Source: Candidatus Gastranaerophilales bacterium
GTDB taxonomy: Bacteria; Cyanobacteriota; Vampirovibrionia; Gastranaerophilales; Gastranaerophilaceae
Assembly (NCBI GenBank): GCA_944322675.1
Contig: CALUPO010000007.1
Location: forward strand, 58,538-122,537
DNA: 64,000 bases
Direction: 5' to 3'
Shown here: positions 9,534 to 17,952 of the stretch, piece after piece
Position numbering within the stretch: position 1 is the stretch's first letter
How the letters are laid out: the number at the start of each line of letters is the position of its first letter
Notes under the pieces: model-generated
Seen by the model: only the letters and a program-made list of their open reading frames with translations
The model's database searches: none
Told to the model about the DNA's origin: nothing
Position numbers and translations under genes: made by a program

Positions 9534-9624
9534 AACCTGAAAAGCCTTACTACGCTTGACATTTAAGATATTCGTAGTATTACACACTAAAAACATTAAA
9601 TATATCTATAACCCGGAAAGCCTT
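9534..9624. repeat. two copies of a 15-bp motif with adjoining inverted repeats
   Basis: A 15-bp motif AACCYGRAAAGCCTT occurs at 9534-9548 and 9610-9624 (13 of 15 bases identical). Directly after the first copy, ACTACG and CGTAGT form an inverted repeat. Around the second, CTATA and TATAG flank the motif. On the minus strand these would lie in the untranslated leader of the DAHP synthase gene, about 115-205 bp before its start. Function is unknown; an RNA leader element or a protein-binding pair are both possible. Confidence 0.45.
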
Positions 9625-9691
9625 GTATAGAAGCAAATATTAAAAAATGTAAAATATTTTCAATATTTAAAAAAAAAATTAAAAAAAACAC

Positions 9692-9720
9692 TTGACATTT
9701 AAAATAATATATCGTAATAT
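9692..9720 (+). promoter_or_regulatory. strong sigma-70 type promoter
   Basis: TTGACA at 9692-9697 and TAATAT at 9715-9720 are separated by exactly 17 bp. No protein-coding frame of useful length follows, which suggests a small RNA starting near 9727. Confidence 0.75.
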
Positions 9721-9726
9721 ATAGAA

Positions 9727-9901
9727 GTGGACATTAAAGTGTATGAATAACACTAAAGGAAAAAATAAATTCAAAAAAAAACATAAATGAAGTCGAAATA
9801 TTAACAATTTAATTAAAAAGGAAATTAAACTCCTAAATATTAGCACAAATAAAGACCATTAAGATGCAGAAAACAACCACTCGAAAGGGTGGATTTTTTT
9901 T
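9727..9901 (+). ncRNA. candidate small RNA, about 175 nt
   Basis: The transcript would run from the strong promoter at 9692-9720 to the intrinsic terminator at 9877-9901. It contains a short hairpin (AGTGT / ACACT) near its 5' end and no convincing gene: the only ATG frame near the start encodes 15 codons without a ribosome site. I looked for SRP RNA, tmRNA and 6S features. The SRP tetraloop region and the tmRNA tag are absent, and a 6S-like long imperfect hairpin is not obvious. The class is therefore unassigned. Confidence 0.5.
9877..9901 (+). terminator. intrinsic terminator of the candidate small RNA
   Basis: CCACTC (9877-9882), a GAAA tetraloop and GGGTGG (9887-9892) form a compact stem, followed by A and eight T. 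This is a textbook Rho-independent terminator on the plus strand. Confidence 0.85.
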
Positions 9902-9911
9902 ATGTCTATAT

Positions 9912-9950
9912 AATTTATAAAAAGTGTTTATAAAACACTTTTTATAAATT
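9912..9950 (-). terminator. terminator overlapping the end of the TPR gene
   Basis: Arms 9912-9929 and 9933-9950 are an 18-bp perfect palindrome with a 3-nt loop. It includes the last codons and stop of the leftward TPR gene (stop at 9942-9944). Confidence 0.65.
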
Positions 9951-10622
9951 CTCCATCATCTTATTATATATATCAAGATACTTTTGTGCATTTTTTAAAT
10001 CATCTAGTTTTTTATATGTAAAAGATAAATTATAATAATATTCAGCCACATTTTTATTATACTTTATTGCTTTTCTATACGATTTTTTTGCATTTTTATA
10101 ATCGTTTAATTTAAAGTATGCATTTCCCATATTAAAATATGCATATGAAAAATCTCTTTTATATTTTACTGTATTTTTATAGCATACAATTGCATTTTTT
10201 AACTGGTTATTCTCCGCATATAAATTCCCAAGATTATAATATGCTTTATAATATTTTTCATCAAGTTGAATTGCTTTTTGAAGTGAAAAAATCGCATCCA
10301 GTGGTTTTTCATAATCAGACAAAATATTTGCCATTATAAAATATGCAAGCGGAGTTTTGTTTTTATCTTCAACATTATTCAACATATGAAATGCAAGTTC
10401 GGATTTATTTTCATTATATAAAACACAAGCCTGATTTATTATATCATTTGCCACATCCGCTTGACTTTCAATCAACTTTAAATCATCACCTATTTCAAGT
10501 GTTTTTAAATCGTCATACTTAAACGAACCATCCATGACGCTTCTTAGCTTGATAGCACCATGTGCACTTGTAAAAGTGAGGGAATACAATATTATTAACA
10601 ATAAAACTAAATTTTTTTTCAT
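9942..10622 (-). CDS. exported TPR-repeat protein
   Basis: The 226-residue product starts with a lysine pair and a hydrophobic stretch ending near residue 23, a plausible Sec signal peptide. From about residue 85 it contains four tetratricopeptide repeats, recognisable by Ala-Tyr-Tyr-Asn-Leu-Gly-Asn-Leu-Tyr and Ala-Tyr-Phe-Asn-Met-Gly-Asn-Ala-Tyr spacing. TPRs bind protein partners, so this is likely a periplasmic or envelope scaffold; the partner is unknown. It resembles the exported TPR protein at 23619-24086 in design. Its 3' end lies inside a strong palindrome. Confidence 0.85.
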   Translation of the reverse strand: MKKNLVLLLIILYSLTFTSAHGAIKLRSVMDGSFKYDDLKTLEIGDDLKLIESQADVANDIINQACVLYNENKSELAFHMLNNVEDKNKTPLAYFIMANILSDYEKPLDAIFSLQKAIQLDEKYYKAYYNLGNLYAENNQLKNAIVCYKNTVKYKRDFSYAYFNMGNAYFKLNDYKNAKKSYRKAIKYNKNVAEYYYNLSFTYKKLDDLKNAQKYLDIYNKMMENL

Positions 10623-10665
10623 TTTAATTTTATTATATATTATTTAAAAAAAATTTCAAAAAAAC

Positions 10666-10842
10666 TTATTCTTTAATAACAATCAAATTATTTATTATTT
10701 TCATACTGCATGTTGGTAAAACAACATCATTTAAACCATTTTGTATACTTATAACTTTGCCTGCTTCAAGTATAACTTCTTCACCTTTATAAATAAATTT
10801 ATAATCCGTTGTTCTATCAGAACGTATTGTTATTTTATCCAT
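10666..10842 (-). CDS. small conserved-looking protein, unknown function
   Basis: This short frame encodes 58 residues from ATG 10842 (a GTG five codons upstream is possible; neither has a strong ribosome site). The composition is that of a small beta protein, with alternating hydrophobic residues and a Gly-Glu-Glu-Val-Ile-Leu-Glu-Ala-Gly-Lys-Val segment. There is no signal or membrane segment. It lies 43 bp upstream of the TPR gene in the same direction and may be cotranscribed. I recognise no family. Confidence 0.55.
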   Translation of the reverse strand: MDKITIRSDRTTDYKFIYKGEEVILEAGKVISIQNGLNDVVLPTCSMKIINNLIVIKE

Positions 10843-10974
10843 TTTTTCAACTTTCACTTTTCAATCTGGTTTTTATTATATATCATAATTTTAGTTATTT
10901 GCAAATAAATTTAATATTTTTTAACATTTCTATACACAAGTAGCAATTTTTATTTTTAGGAGTTTTACAAAATT

Positions 10975-12669
10975 ATGAGTGTTAATATTATAAATACAAA
11001 AAATGAATCATATAATGAACGTTTAAGCCAACTTGAACGTAAAAAAGCATACTTAAAAAATAATCCTTTAAGTTATGAAGATGAGAAAAAAAATCTTCAA
11101 AGGATTGACAATCTTTTAAATGCACTTGACGTTATTGATGATTATTCAGCTAAAAAAACTGATGGCACCAAAAATACAACTTTTTTTCTTATTGCATCTG
11201 TTGACCAGGGTTTAAGTTATTTAGGCAGCACTTTAGGTATGATTATTGCCTCTTTACCTTTTGTAAAAAAACATCTTAATAAATTTGCACAAAAAGTAGA
11301 TACACAAGCCGGAAAAATTAAAAATGCCGCTAAAATAAATACAAAAAATGCAAAAATACCCGATGCTTCAACCACATTGACAAGTGCTTTGCCTGTTTTA
11401 TTCTGTGCAGCTTTAGGTTATTTAATTTCAAATCCTATTGCTAATATGATTCGTAAAGCTCATCAAAAAATAACAAAAAATGAATTTCAGGATATTGCAA
11501 AACACGAATTAAGTGATCCTAAATATTTTGCAGTTCTAAATGATGAACAAATGCAATATGTTGAATTTTTGATGAGAACGCAAATAACAAATGAAGAAAT
11601 TAAAAATGAATTTAAGAATCACAAATTAAATTTAATTGATGCTTCAAAAACAATAATTGGAAAAGATGAAGACAATCTTTTAAATGACTTTAAATTAGAA
11701 AATAAAGAAAGTTTAGAAAAATACTATAATGAAGCAAACGAAGATAGACGCCTCATTCTTGATGCTATGGCAAAAATTGATCATGATTCTTCTTTATATT
11801 CTCAAAAAATAGATAAAATCTCAAATCTTTTAAGTCTATTTGCGGATATTATGAGCAGTGCCGTTATTGTTCCAAATTTACAACAAAAAAGTCAAAACTT
11901 GCCTATTAAAACACGGATTTTGAAACTTATTTTTGAACTTATACCAATAAGCATTGCTGTAACCTTTGGATTTTTAAGTCAATACTTATCCTCCGAAAAT
12001 GAAAAAATAGGAAGATTCGTTGCAAAAGAAAATTTAAGAAATAATCCACAATATTTATATGATGTAAATATGAACGAACAAGATGAAAATATAAAATCTC
12101 AAGATAAAAAAAGTAAAAATCCTATTAAAAACTTTATTAATGATGTAAAAACACTTTATAAAGATTATAAAGAGTACACACTATATCATTCCAGACATCA
12201 TATTCAAAACCGTAAAAAACAAAAAGCTATGTCAAAGGTCAATATGTCAAAAGAGCAACTTGAAAGAGCAAAAATGTTTCAAAAAAATACACTTATGGTG
12301 TGTGATAATTTTTATAATAAAAAACATAATGTTAAAGTTGAAAGTGAAGAGAAGAAGAATAAATTAACAAATGCTGCGTCTATTGTTTTAAATCTAACAG
12401 CTATGATCCTTGCTCCTTTATTTATATCTTTAAACTGGGATAGTTTTATTGATTTAGTTAAAACACTAAAAAATAACAATGGCAAAATTAATATAAAATC
12501 TATTTATCAAGAAATAAAAGCATTTGCACCATCTCTTGCTGCACTTTTCATTCCATGTGTTGTATTATATGCCATAAAAAATAAAGCAACAGATGATTCC
12601 CACAAAAATGAAAGAAAAACATCACTTGAACTTGCACGGCAACTTGATAATACTAAATTATTTATGTAA
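10975..12669 (+). CDS. multi-pass membrane protein of unknown function
   Basis: This 564-residue protein has a charged, coiled-coil-prone N-terminus (residues 1-65) followed by hydrophobic segments near residues 70-90, 140-160, 285-305, 320-340, 465-485 and 515-535, separated by long lysine-rich cytoplasmic-type loops. No enzyme motif is visible. The general build (membrane pairs interrupted by basic loops) resembles the protein at 35116-36189, and both may belong to lineage-specific families. ATG 10975 has GGAG 11 nt upstream. It converges on the Maf gene, with one base between the two stop codons. Confidence 0.8.
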   Translation: MSVNIINTKNESYNERLSQLERKKAYLKNNPLSYEDEKKNLQRIDNLLNALDVIDDYSAKKTDGTKNTTFFLIASVDQGLSYLGSTLGMIIASLPFVKKHLNKFAQKVDTQAGKIKNAAKINTKNAKIPDASTTLTSALPVLFCAALGYLISNPIANMIRKAHQKITKNEFQDIAKHELSDPKYFAVLNDEQMQYVEFLMRTQITNEEIKNEFKNHKLNLIDASKTIIGKDEDNLLNDFKLENKESLEKYYNEANEDRRLILDAMAKIDHDSSLYSQKIDKISNLLSLFADIMSSAVIVPNLQQKSQNLPIKTRILKLIFELIPISIAVTFGFLSQYLSSENEKIGRFVAKENLRNNPQYLYDVNMNEQDENIKSQDKKSKNPIKNFINDVKTLYKDYKEYTLYHSRHHIQNRKKQKAMSKVNMSKEQLERAKMFQKNTLMVCDNFYNKKHNVKVESEEKKNKLTNAASIVLNLTAMILAPLFISLNWDSFIDLVKTLKNNNGKINIKSIYQEIKAFAPSLAALFIPCVVLYAIKNKATDDSHKNERKTSLELARQLDNTKLFM

Positions 12670-12670
12670 A

Positions 12671-14638
12671 CTAAACATTAATAACTTTAAAAAATGATGT
12701 ATACATTTCCAGTTTTGCTGTAACTTTTTCAATGTTTGTTAATGATTCATTATAAAGCTCATCCATAACTTTAATAATAAGCACTTGAGAATTGTAATCA
12801 AGATCTTTATTTTCAAGAAATTTAAATAAATCATTTAATTTGTGAGTATTTTTTATACATGTTGCAAGTATAATTTTATTTTTACTACTTAAAGAAGTAT
12901 AAATATTATCAACTACACTTAAAACCTTTTTTAAATCTTTTGCAGCGTTTGAAGTTAAAACTCTAGCTCGATTTATTTCTTTTTTATACCTTAAATATGT
13001 TGATTTTGAATTTATTAAATCATTTTTTACTTGATTTAAAATATTCATTTCATTTTGTATTTTTTGATAAATTTCATCCTTATTAACATTTACATTTAAA
13101 TCAATACTATTAATAATGTCATCAACATAAAATTTCTCATTGAGATTTTTCAAAATATCTTCAAGATAAACATTTTCAAATCCTTCAATTTGTGCACCAC
13201 CATTTGAGGCATTATAAAGTTTTAAATTATTTTGCTTGCCAAAGCGAAAGGCAAAATCTTTAAAATATTCAATAAAAATGCCGAATCCAAAATCACTCGG
13301 TAATTTTTCACCATTTTGCCCATCAACTGTTATAATACGTTTATTTAATTCATTTAATTTATATTTAATGTATCCATGAATTACATCCTCTTTTTCAATT
13401 TTATCACCATATAAGTCATTAACAAGTTTATCGTAATCGTTTATTACAACTTGATATTGATTAGTATTTTCATTATATTTACATTTAAATTCACAATATG
13501 GTGAATCATCTGCATATAGTTTTCCATTTGTATAAGCTAAATCCTGTCCCAAAAGGATAATAGGATTACATCCTGCAATTTTTGCACAAAATAATGCATT
13601 ATATGCAACAGTTCCTTTTGTTTCGTATTTATTTTCGCATTTATTTGATATTAATTGCTCAAACCACAAATTTGATGGATTCTCACGTGAAAATGTTATA
13701 AAATGATGTTTAAATGTTTTTTCGAAAAAAGCTCTATTTGTATATACTTCACTTATAAAGTTAATATTTTTAGTATCAATGCCTGAAATTTGTTCGGAAC
13801 AATTATTAAGTTCAATAATATTCACAAAATCAGGCTCTATTCCATTACGTTTTAGAGTTTTATATGCTGTTCCTACTGCAAATAAACAGACTTTATCTCT
13901 ATATTTTTTCAATATATCTATATTATTATTTAAAGAAGGTCCCGCTGAAACTATAATTGCAGGTTTATTTTCTAGTTTATTTTCAAGCAGATTAAATTGA
14001 GGTAAATATATTTTTTTATCAAGATATTCAATAATTTCCATGAAAAATCTCATTGATGAATTGGCAAGAAAATTCAAATTAAATTTTAAAACTTTATAAG
14101 TTTTTTCGCTTTGTTTTATAACTTCTAACATTTCTTTTGTGTATATTTGTTTATAAGAATCCAGAAACGCAATTTTTAAAGTGCTTTGCGGAGAACACAA
14201 ATTTAACATATGAGTACGAAACATATCAAGATCATTTACAATTCGCACATTTAATGCCTTTAGTGTATCCTGAAAATCAACCGCTTCCATAACCAATCTT
14301 AATATTTGTATATTTGGTTCATACACAATAATGGTTGATTTATATTTTGTATATAATTCATCAAGTAAATATCCTAATCCAAGCCCAAAAACAACAAATG
14401 TATTTAAATCATTTTTGTTTATATTTAAATTATTTATTACCATAGAAGCCTCATCATAAGCACCTGTAGAATTATGAAGAGGATAATTTTTAAAAATCAA
14501 ATTAGGTTCATTTTTTAAAGTATATTCCAAACTTAAAGTTCCGTCATTTGAAGACATTGTTATAAGTTTATTATACAAATTAATGTCATATTTTTTTATT
14601 GCATTTAAATTTTTATTTAAAATTGTATTATCTTCCAA
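12671..14638 (-). CDS. Maf/DUF115 motility-associated glycosyltransferase
   Basis: The 655-residue protein carries the DUF115 (MptE-like) core: Lys-Pro-Ala-Ile-Ile-Val-Ser-Ala-Gly-Pro-Ser-Leu-Asn (about residues 227-239), a Gly-Thr-Ala-Tyr-Lys segment, and Pro-Ile-Ile-Leu-Leu-Gly-Gln-Asp-Leu-Ala-Tyr-Thr with Tyr-Ala-Asp-Asp. Members called motility-associated factors attach nonulosonic acids (pseudaminic or legionaminic type) to flagellin. The N-terminal 200 residues match the usual Maf N-terminal domain, and the C-terminus is helical. With the flagellar export genes at 53-56 kb this supports a glycosylated flagellum, although flagellin itself is not in this window. Confidence 0.88.
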   Translation of the reverse strand: MEDNTILNKNLNAIKKYDINLYNKLITMSSNDGTLSLEYTLKNEPNLIFKNYPLHNSTGAYDEASMVINNLNINKNDLNTFVVFGLGLGYLLDELYTKYKSTIIVYEPNIQILRLVMEAVDFQDTLKALNVRIVNDLDMFRTHMLNLCSPQSTLKIAFLDSYKQIYTKEMLEVIKQSEKTYKVLKFNLNFLANSSMRFFMEIIEYLDKKIYLPQFNLLENKLENKPAIIVSAGPSLNNNIDILKKYRDKVCLFAVGTAYKTLKRNGIEPDFVNIIELNNCSEQISGIDTKNINFISEVYTNRAFFEKTFKHHFITFSRENPSNLWFEQLISNKCENKYETKGTVAYNALFCAKIAGCNPIILLGQDLAYTNGKLYADDSPYCEFKCKYNENTNQYQVVINDYDKLVNDLYGDKIEKEDVIHGYIKYKLNELNKRIITVDGQNGEKLPSDFGFGIFIEYFKDFAFRFGKQNNLKLYNASNGGAQIEGFENVYLEDILKNLNEKFYVDDIINSIDLNVNVNKDEIYQKIQNEMNILNQVKNDLINSKSTYLRYKKEINRARVLTSNAAKDLKKVLSVVDNIYTSLSSKNKIILATCIKNTHKLNDLFKFLENKDLDYNSQVLIIKVMDELYNESLTNIEKVTAKLEMYTSFFKVINV

Positions 14639-14938
14639 GTGAACTTCCTTAACTTATCTAAAAATAGTATACTTTATTATTTAAAAAAAAACTTTTTATT
14701 AACTTTTGTAAACTATATATACCTTCACTGTAAAATAACACATGGTTTGATTATATTGTGCAGATGATGTGATTATTTTGGGCAAAATAAATTTAAAATG
14801 TTAAACAAATGACAGAAACTCTTAATAAAACTCCGTTTTTAATACAGATTTCCTATAATATTCTATTTCATTTTTTGGGGGTATACACATTAACTTTAAA
14901 GATGAAGAATTTAAAATTTGTGCTATTATTAACTTGTA
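14639..14938. other. 300-bp intergenic region left of the beta-lactamase gene
   Basis: Apart from the left copy of the inverted repeat (14760-14787) I see no gene, RNA or clear promoter. A GGGGG run at 14877-14881 is unusual for this AT-rich background. Confidence 0.5.
14760..14787 (+). repeat. left copy of a 28-bp inverted repeat flanking the beta-lactamase gene
   Basis: These 28 bases match the reverse complement of 15923-15950 at 25 of 28 positions (differences at repeat positions 7, 8 and 20). The two copies face each other across 1,191 bp containing only the beta-lactamase gene. Confidence 0.8.
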
Positions 14939-14981
14939 ATGCGAATTAAAAAATATATTATTTTTTTTAGTAATTGTTATT

Positions 14982-15830
14982 TTGTTTTATCTAATCCACT
15001 TGAATTGGCTGAATTTAAAACTTAACTGGCTTATTCTGAATAAAGATGCTGAGATTGGTATTGCAATTATTAAAAATCAAAAAGAATGGCTTATAGGGAG
15101 TAATAATTTGCTTCCTATGTTAAGTGTGTTTAAATATTTTGTTGCTCTTAAGATTTTAGATAAATTAGAAAAAGAAAAAATATCCCTAAATAAGGAAATA
15201 ACCATACATAAAAATATGATTAATGAAAAGTTGTATAGCCCAATGTTGGCTAAGTACAGAACTTTTCCTTTTAAAATTAGCATAACAAATCTTCTAAAAT
15301 ATATGATTTCCGAAAGTGACAATAACGCTTGCGATATTTTAATTAATTATGCAGGCGGCACAAAAGAAATTCAGAAATATATTAATTCTATTGGTTTTGT
15401 TAATGTTGAAATTTCAGAAACAGAACTTGATATGAATAACGAAATCGAAAAACAATATTTAAACAAAGCACACCCTATTGATATTATAAGAATTATGAAA
15501 TTTGTTAGAGATAAAAATATTTTGTCAGATTATTCTCGAAAATTTTTAGATGAGATAATGATAAGCACGGTAACCGGAAATGATAAACTCAAGGCAGGTT
15601 TACCGCAAGATGCCATTTTAGGGCATAAAACCGGTTCATCTTCAAGAAAGCAAAATGGTGTCAAAATTGCCGATAATGATGTCGGATATGTTCTCACTCT
15701 TAATGGAGAAGTATATTATATTGCTGTAATGATAAAAGATTCAAAAATGTCCGATGACGAAAATGCAAAGTTGATAAGTGAAATTTCAAAAACAACATAT
15801 ATGTATTTAAAAAATAGAATTTTTGATTAA
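14982..15830 (+). CDS. class A beta-lactamase family protein (5' end frameshifted or slippage-dependent)
   Basis: The frame holds all four class A active-site elements: Ser-Val-Phe-Lys (nucleophile serine and lysine, about residues 48-51), Ser-Asp-Asn (about 111-113), Glu-Thr-Glu-Leu-Asp (the general-base glutamate region) and His-Lys-Thr-Gly (about 213-216). Such enzymes hydrolyse beta-lactams in the periplasm, and the CblA/CfxA group is the closest style. The only in-frame start, TTG 14982, cuts into the hydrophobic leader. The same frame is open upstream to 14940 and encodes a hydrophobic signal-like stretch without a start codon. An ATG at 14939 lies in another frame, and removal of one T from the T8 run at 14961-14968 would join it to a normal signal peptide. 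The gene sits inside a 28-bp inverted repeat, which suggests acquisition. Confidence 0.85.
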   Translation: MFYLIHLNWLNLKLNWLILNKDAEIGIAIIKNQKEWLIGSNNLLPMLSVFKYFVALKILDKLEKEKISLNKEITIHKNMINEKLYSPMLAKYRTFPFKISITNLLKYMISESDNNACDILINYAGGTKEIQKYINSIGFVNVEISETELDMNNEIEKQYLNKAHPIDIIRIMKFVRDKNILSDYSRKFLDEIMISTVTGNDKLKAGLPQDAILGHKTGSSSRKQNGVKIADNDVGYVLTLNGEVYYIAVMIKDSKMSDDENAKLISEISKTTYMYLKNRIFD

Positions 15831-15922
15831 ATTTTTAAATTACTCACATTGCCCCGAAGAATCAGACCATTTTAATCAAGTTTCAAACACCCTAAAACAC
15901 AAGCAGAAAGAGGGATGAATCC

Positions 15923-15950
15923 TTTTGCCCGAAATAATCACACTATCTGC
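15923..15950 (-). repeat. right copy of the 28-bp inverted repeat flanking the beta-lactamase gene
   Basis: Reverse complement of 14760-14787 with three mismatches. No transposase and no clear target-site duplication are visible outside the two copies. Confidence 0.8.
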
Positions 15951-16061
15951 CCTACACAAAGTACTCACTTTATTACCTTCACCTCAACTTTTTTTCTTTA
16001 AAGAATTAATGAACTTTCCATTATAATAATTCCTTTATAACAATTTCATCTTAAATATAAT

Positions 16062-16097
16062 AAAAAGTTAGTAATACATAAAAAGTTAGTAATACAT
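16062..16097. repeat. 18-bp tandem repeat, two full units and a partial third
   Basis: Units 16062-16079 and 16080-16097 are identical (AAAAAGTTAGTAATACAT), and AAAAAGTGAG begins a diverged third unit at 16098. Confidence 0.85.
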
Positions 16098-16322
16098 AAA
16101 AAGTGAGATGAATAGACTTTAACAGATAGCCAAATTTTCAAGTAATTTGATTTTATTTTTATTATTTTTTAAAGTTATAATCTAAGCAAAGCAATTTTAT
16201 AGGTAATAATTTAATAATTTTAACAATAAATGATTAAATTATCTGCTTGAATACAGGTATTTCTATCATTTAAAATAATATTAATATAAGGTTCGAACTG
16301 GCTCAAACACAATCAGGGCAAG

Positions 16323-16350
16323 AAAAAAAGAGCCTCTTATAAAGGCTCTT
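16323..16350 (-). terminator. terminator of the tRNA-Asp transcript
   Basis: AAGAGCC (16328-16334) and GGCTCTT (16344-16350) form a stem. On the minus strand it is followed by seven T. It lies 12 bp past the 3' end of the tRNA. Confidence 0.85.
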
Positions 16351-16361
16351 AATTTAAATGG

Positions 16362-16435
16362 CGGGAACGACGAGGCTCGAACTCGCGACCTCTTGCGTGA
16401 CAGGCAAGCGCTCTAACCAACTGAGCTACGCTCCC
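16362..16435 (-). tRNA. tRNA-Asp (anticodon GTC)
   Basis: A 74-nt cloverleaf is readable: acceptor GGGAGCG with CGTTCCC, D-arm TAGCTCAGTTGGTTAGA, anticodon stem CTTGC/GCAAG around loop CTGTCAC, and a T-arm with GTTCGAG. The CCA end is not encoded. Confidence 0.97.
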
Positions 16436-16515
16436 ATTTCATTACTTAGTTTATTATATAATAGTCAATTTTATTTTGCAACTCTTTTTTATTTCCTTTA
16501 TTTATTAAAATAAAA

Positions 16516-17949
16516 TTATATTTCATATGCAATAACCTGACAAAATTGTATTAATGTATTTGAATAGAAAAATAACATAAATATTATAAATGCACTTAAA
16601 TATAATAAAACCTTAGGTGCAATTGCTCTATTACATATATTTTTTAATGGCGGCTTACGCATAAAAAAGCTTTTTACCAAATTTAAAGAATATAATACAC
16701 AACCTAAATTCAATATTGACACTATAACCAAAAGAGTTATATACAAATAATTTCCACGTACAAGACTTGAAAATAGATATAATTTTGAAATGAAACCACC
16801 GGTTAAAGGAATACTTGCAAAGCTTAATAAACATATAGTCAAAGCATAGGTATAATAAGGCCTTAAATATATTATTCCTTCATAGTCTTTTACATTATGC
16901 ATATGTTTCGAACCATTAAAAAATATTAATCCTGAAAATAAACCAATATTTGTTATTACATAAACTATAATATAATATAATATAGACGATACACCATAGA
17001 CATTTAATGAACTTAAAAGTCCTAAGAGCATAAAACTTATGTTAACAAGTGCATTATATCCAAAAAATTCTTTTATATTTGTTGATTTTATAACTTTATA
17101 TATTCCATATGTTATTAAACTTATTATCAATATGGATATAAAAATATCAACAATATATGAATATGTGTTTTTCATTATTAATGAAAATTTTATTAATATA
17201 TTCAAATAACAAATAGGAATAAACGTTGTTATAAAGGCACAATTTGAATAGCTGTTATTTTTATAAAAATTACCACTTAATATAATAACTTTCCCAATTA
17301 TTGATAAAAACATAATTATATGAATAAAGCAAATCATTAAAAATAAATCATATTTTCCTGAATAATTTATATAATTATATATTTCATTAAAATTAAAACT
17401 TGATGTAAGTAAATATAAATACAAAATACCAAATAGAAATAAACCATCAAAAATAATATTTTTAATTAAATAATTTAAAATATTTTTTTTTATTTCAATC
17501 CCTCTTACAAAACTTGATATCAAGCATATTGTTAAAGATAACATTTGAACACCTAAATACAAAAGTATAAAATTATTAGAACTTACAATGATTAATCCGC
17601 TTAAAATTCCAAATATAAGAGTATTGTAATATTCAAAAACTTTATTGCGAATACGATTTATAAAATTCCGTGATAAAAAAAATATCATTATACCTGAAGC
17701 CAGTATAAGTATTTTAAAAAACATGACAAAACTATTTGATATTAAATTTCCATTAAATGCATAATATGGAGGCTCCACTTGATTTATACCTATAAAAAAC
17801 GATGATAAAATAATTGAACATATTGAAAAATATTTGATAAATTTATATAATCCCTTTTTTATAAAAAGTGATAAAACCATATTTATACATATTATTAAAA
17901 TTAAAGAAATCTCAGTTAAAAACGAATTTAAAATGTCATTTAAAAACAT
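16516..17949 (-). CDS. NuoN-like subunit of a divergent complex I membrane arm
   Basis: The 477-residue protein has about 13-14 membrane segments and the antiporter-like fold of NuoN. The family helix Asn-Phe-Ile-Leu-Leu-Tyr-Leu-Gly-x-x-Met-Leu-Ser-Leu is present (about residues 126-139), but the conserved glutamate of Gly-x-Glu-Leu-Leu-Ser-Leu is Gln135. The TM7 lysine is retained as Lys220, whereas the motif Pro-Phe-His-x-Trp-x-Pro-Asp after it is lost and the second lysine position is Asn. It is the last gene of the seven-gene operon, 3 bp after the nuoM-like stop, with GGAG before ATG 17949. Quinone-site and pumping functions are doubtful on these grounds. Confidence 0.8.
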   Translation of the reverse strand: MFLNDILNSFLTEISLILIICINMVLSLFIKKGLYKFIKYFSICSIILSSFFIGINQVEPPYYAFNGNLISNSFVMFFKILILASGIMIFFLSRNFINRIRNKVFEYYNTLIFGILSGLIIVSSNNFILLYLGVQMLSLTICLISSFVRGIEIKKNILNYLIKNIIFDGLFLFGILYLYLLTSSFNFNEIYNYINYSGKYDLFLMICFIHIIMFLSIIGKVIILSGNFYKNNSYSNCAFITTFIPICYLNILIKFSLIMKNTYSYIVDIFISILIISLITYGIYKVIKSTNIKEFFGYNALVNISFMLLGLLSSLNVYGVSSILYYIIVYVITNIGLFSGLIFFNGSKHMHNVKDYEGIIYLRPYYTYALTICLLSFASIPLTGGFISKLYLFSSLVRGNYLYITLLVIVSILNLGCVLYSLNLVKSFFMRKPPLKNICNRAIAPKVLLYLSAFIIFMLFFYSNTLIQFCQVIAYEI

Positions 17950-17952
17950 ATT

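Larger units (their letters stand above)
15831..16361. other. 530-bp intergenic region right of the beta-lactamase gene
   Basis: It contains the right inverted repeat (15923-15950), an 18-bp tandem repeat (16062-16097) and the tRNA-Asp terminator. I see no coding frame. The stretch 15850-15960 is less AT-rich than its surroundings. Confidence 0.5.

Noticed and set aside
9727..9901. Assignment of the candidate RNA to SRP RNA, tmRNA or 6S
   Set aside because: No SRP apical loop, no tmRNA tag-like frame and no clear long 6S-type hairpin could be seen, so the class was left open.
14760..15950. Complete insertion sequence around the beta-lactamase gene
   Set aside because: No transposase frame lies between the inverted repeats and no target-site duplication is apparent, so only a cassette-like or MITE-like structure can be claimed.
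16062..16097. CRISPR-like array
   Set aside because: Only two directly abutting 18-bp copies with no spacers; this is a simple tandem repeat. No other CRISPR-type arrangement was seen in the window.
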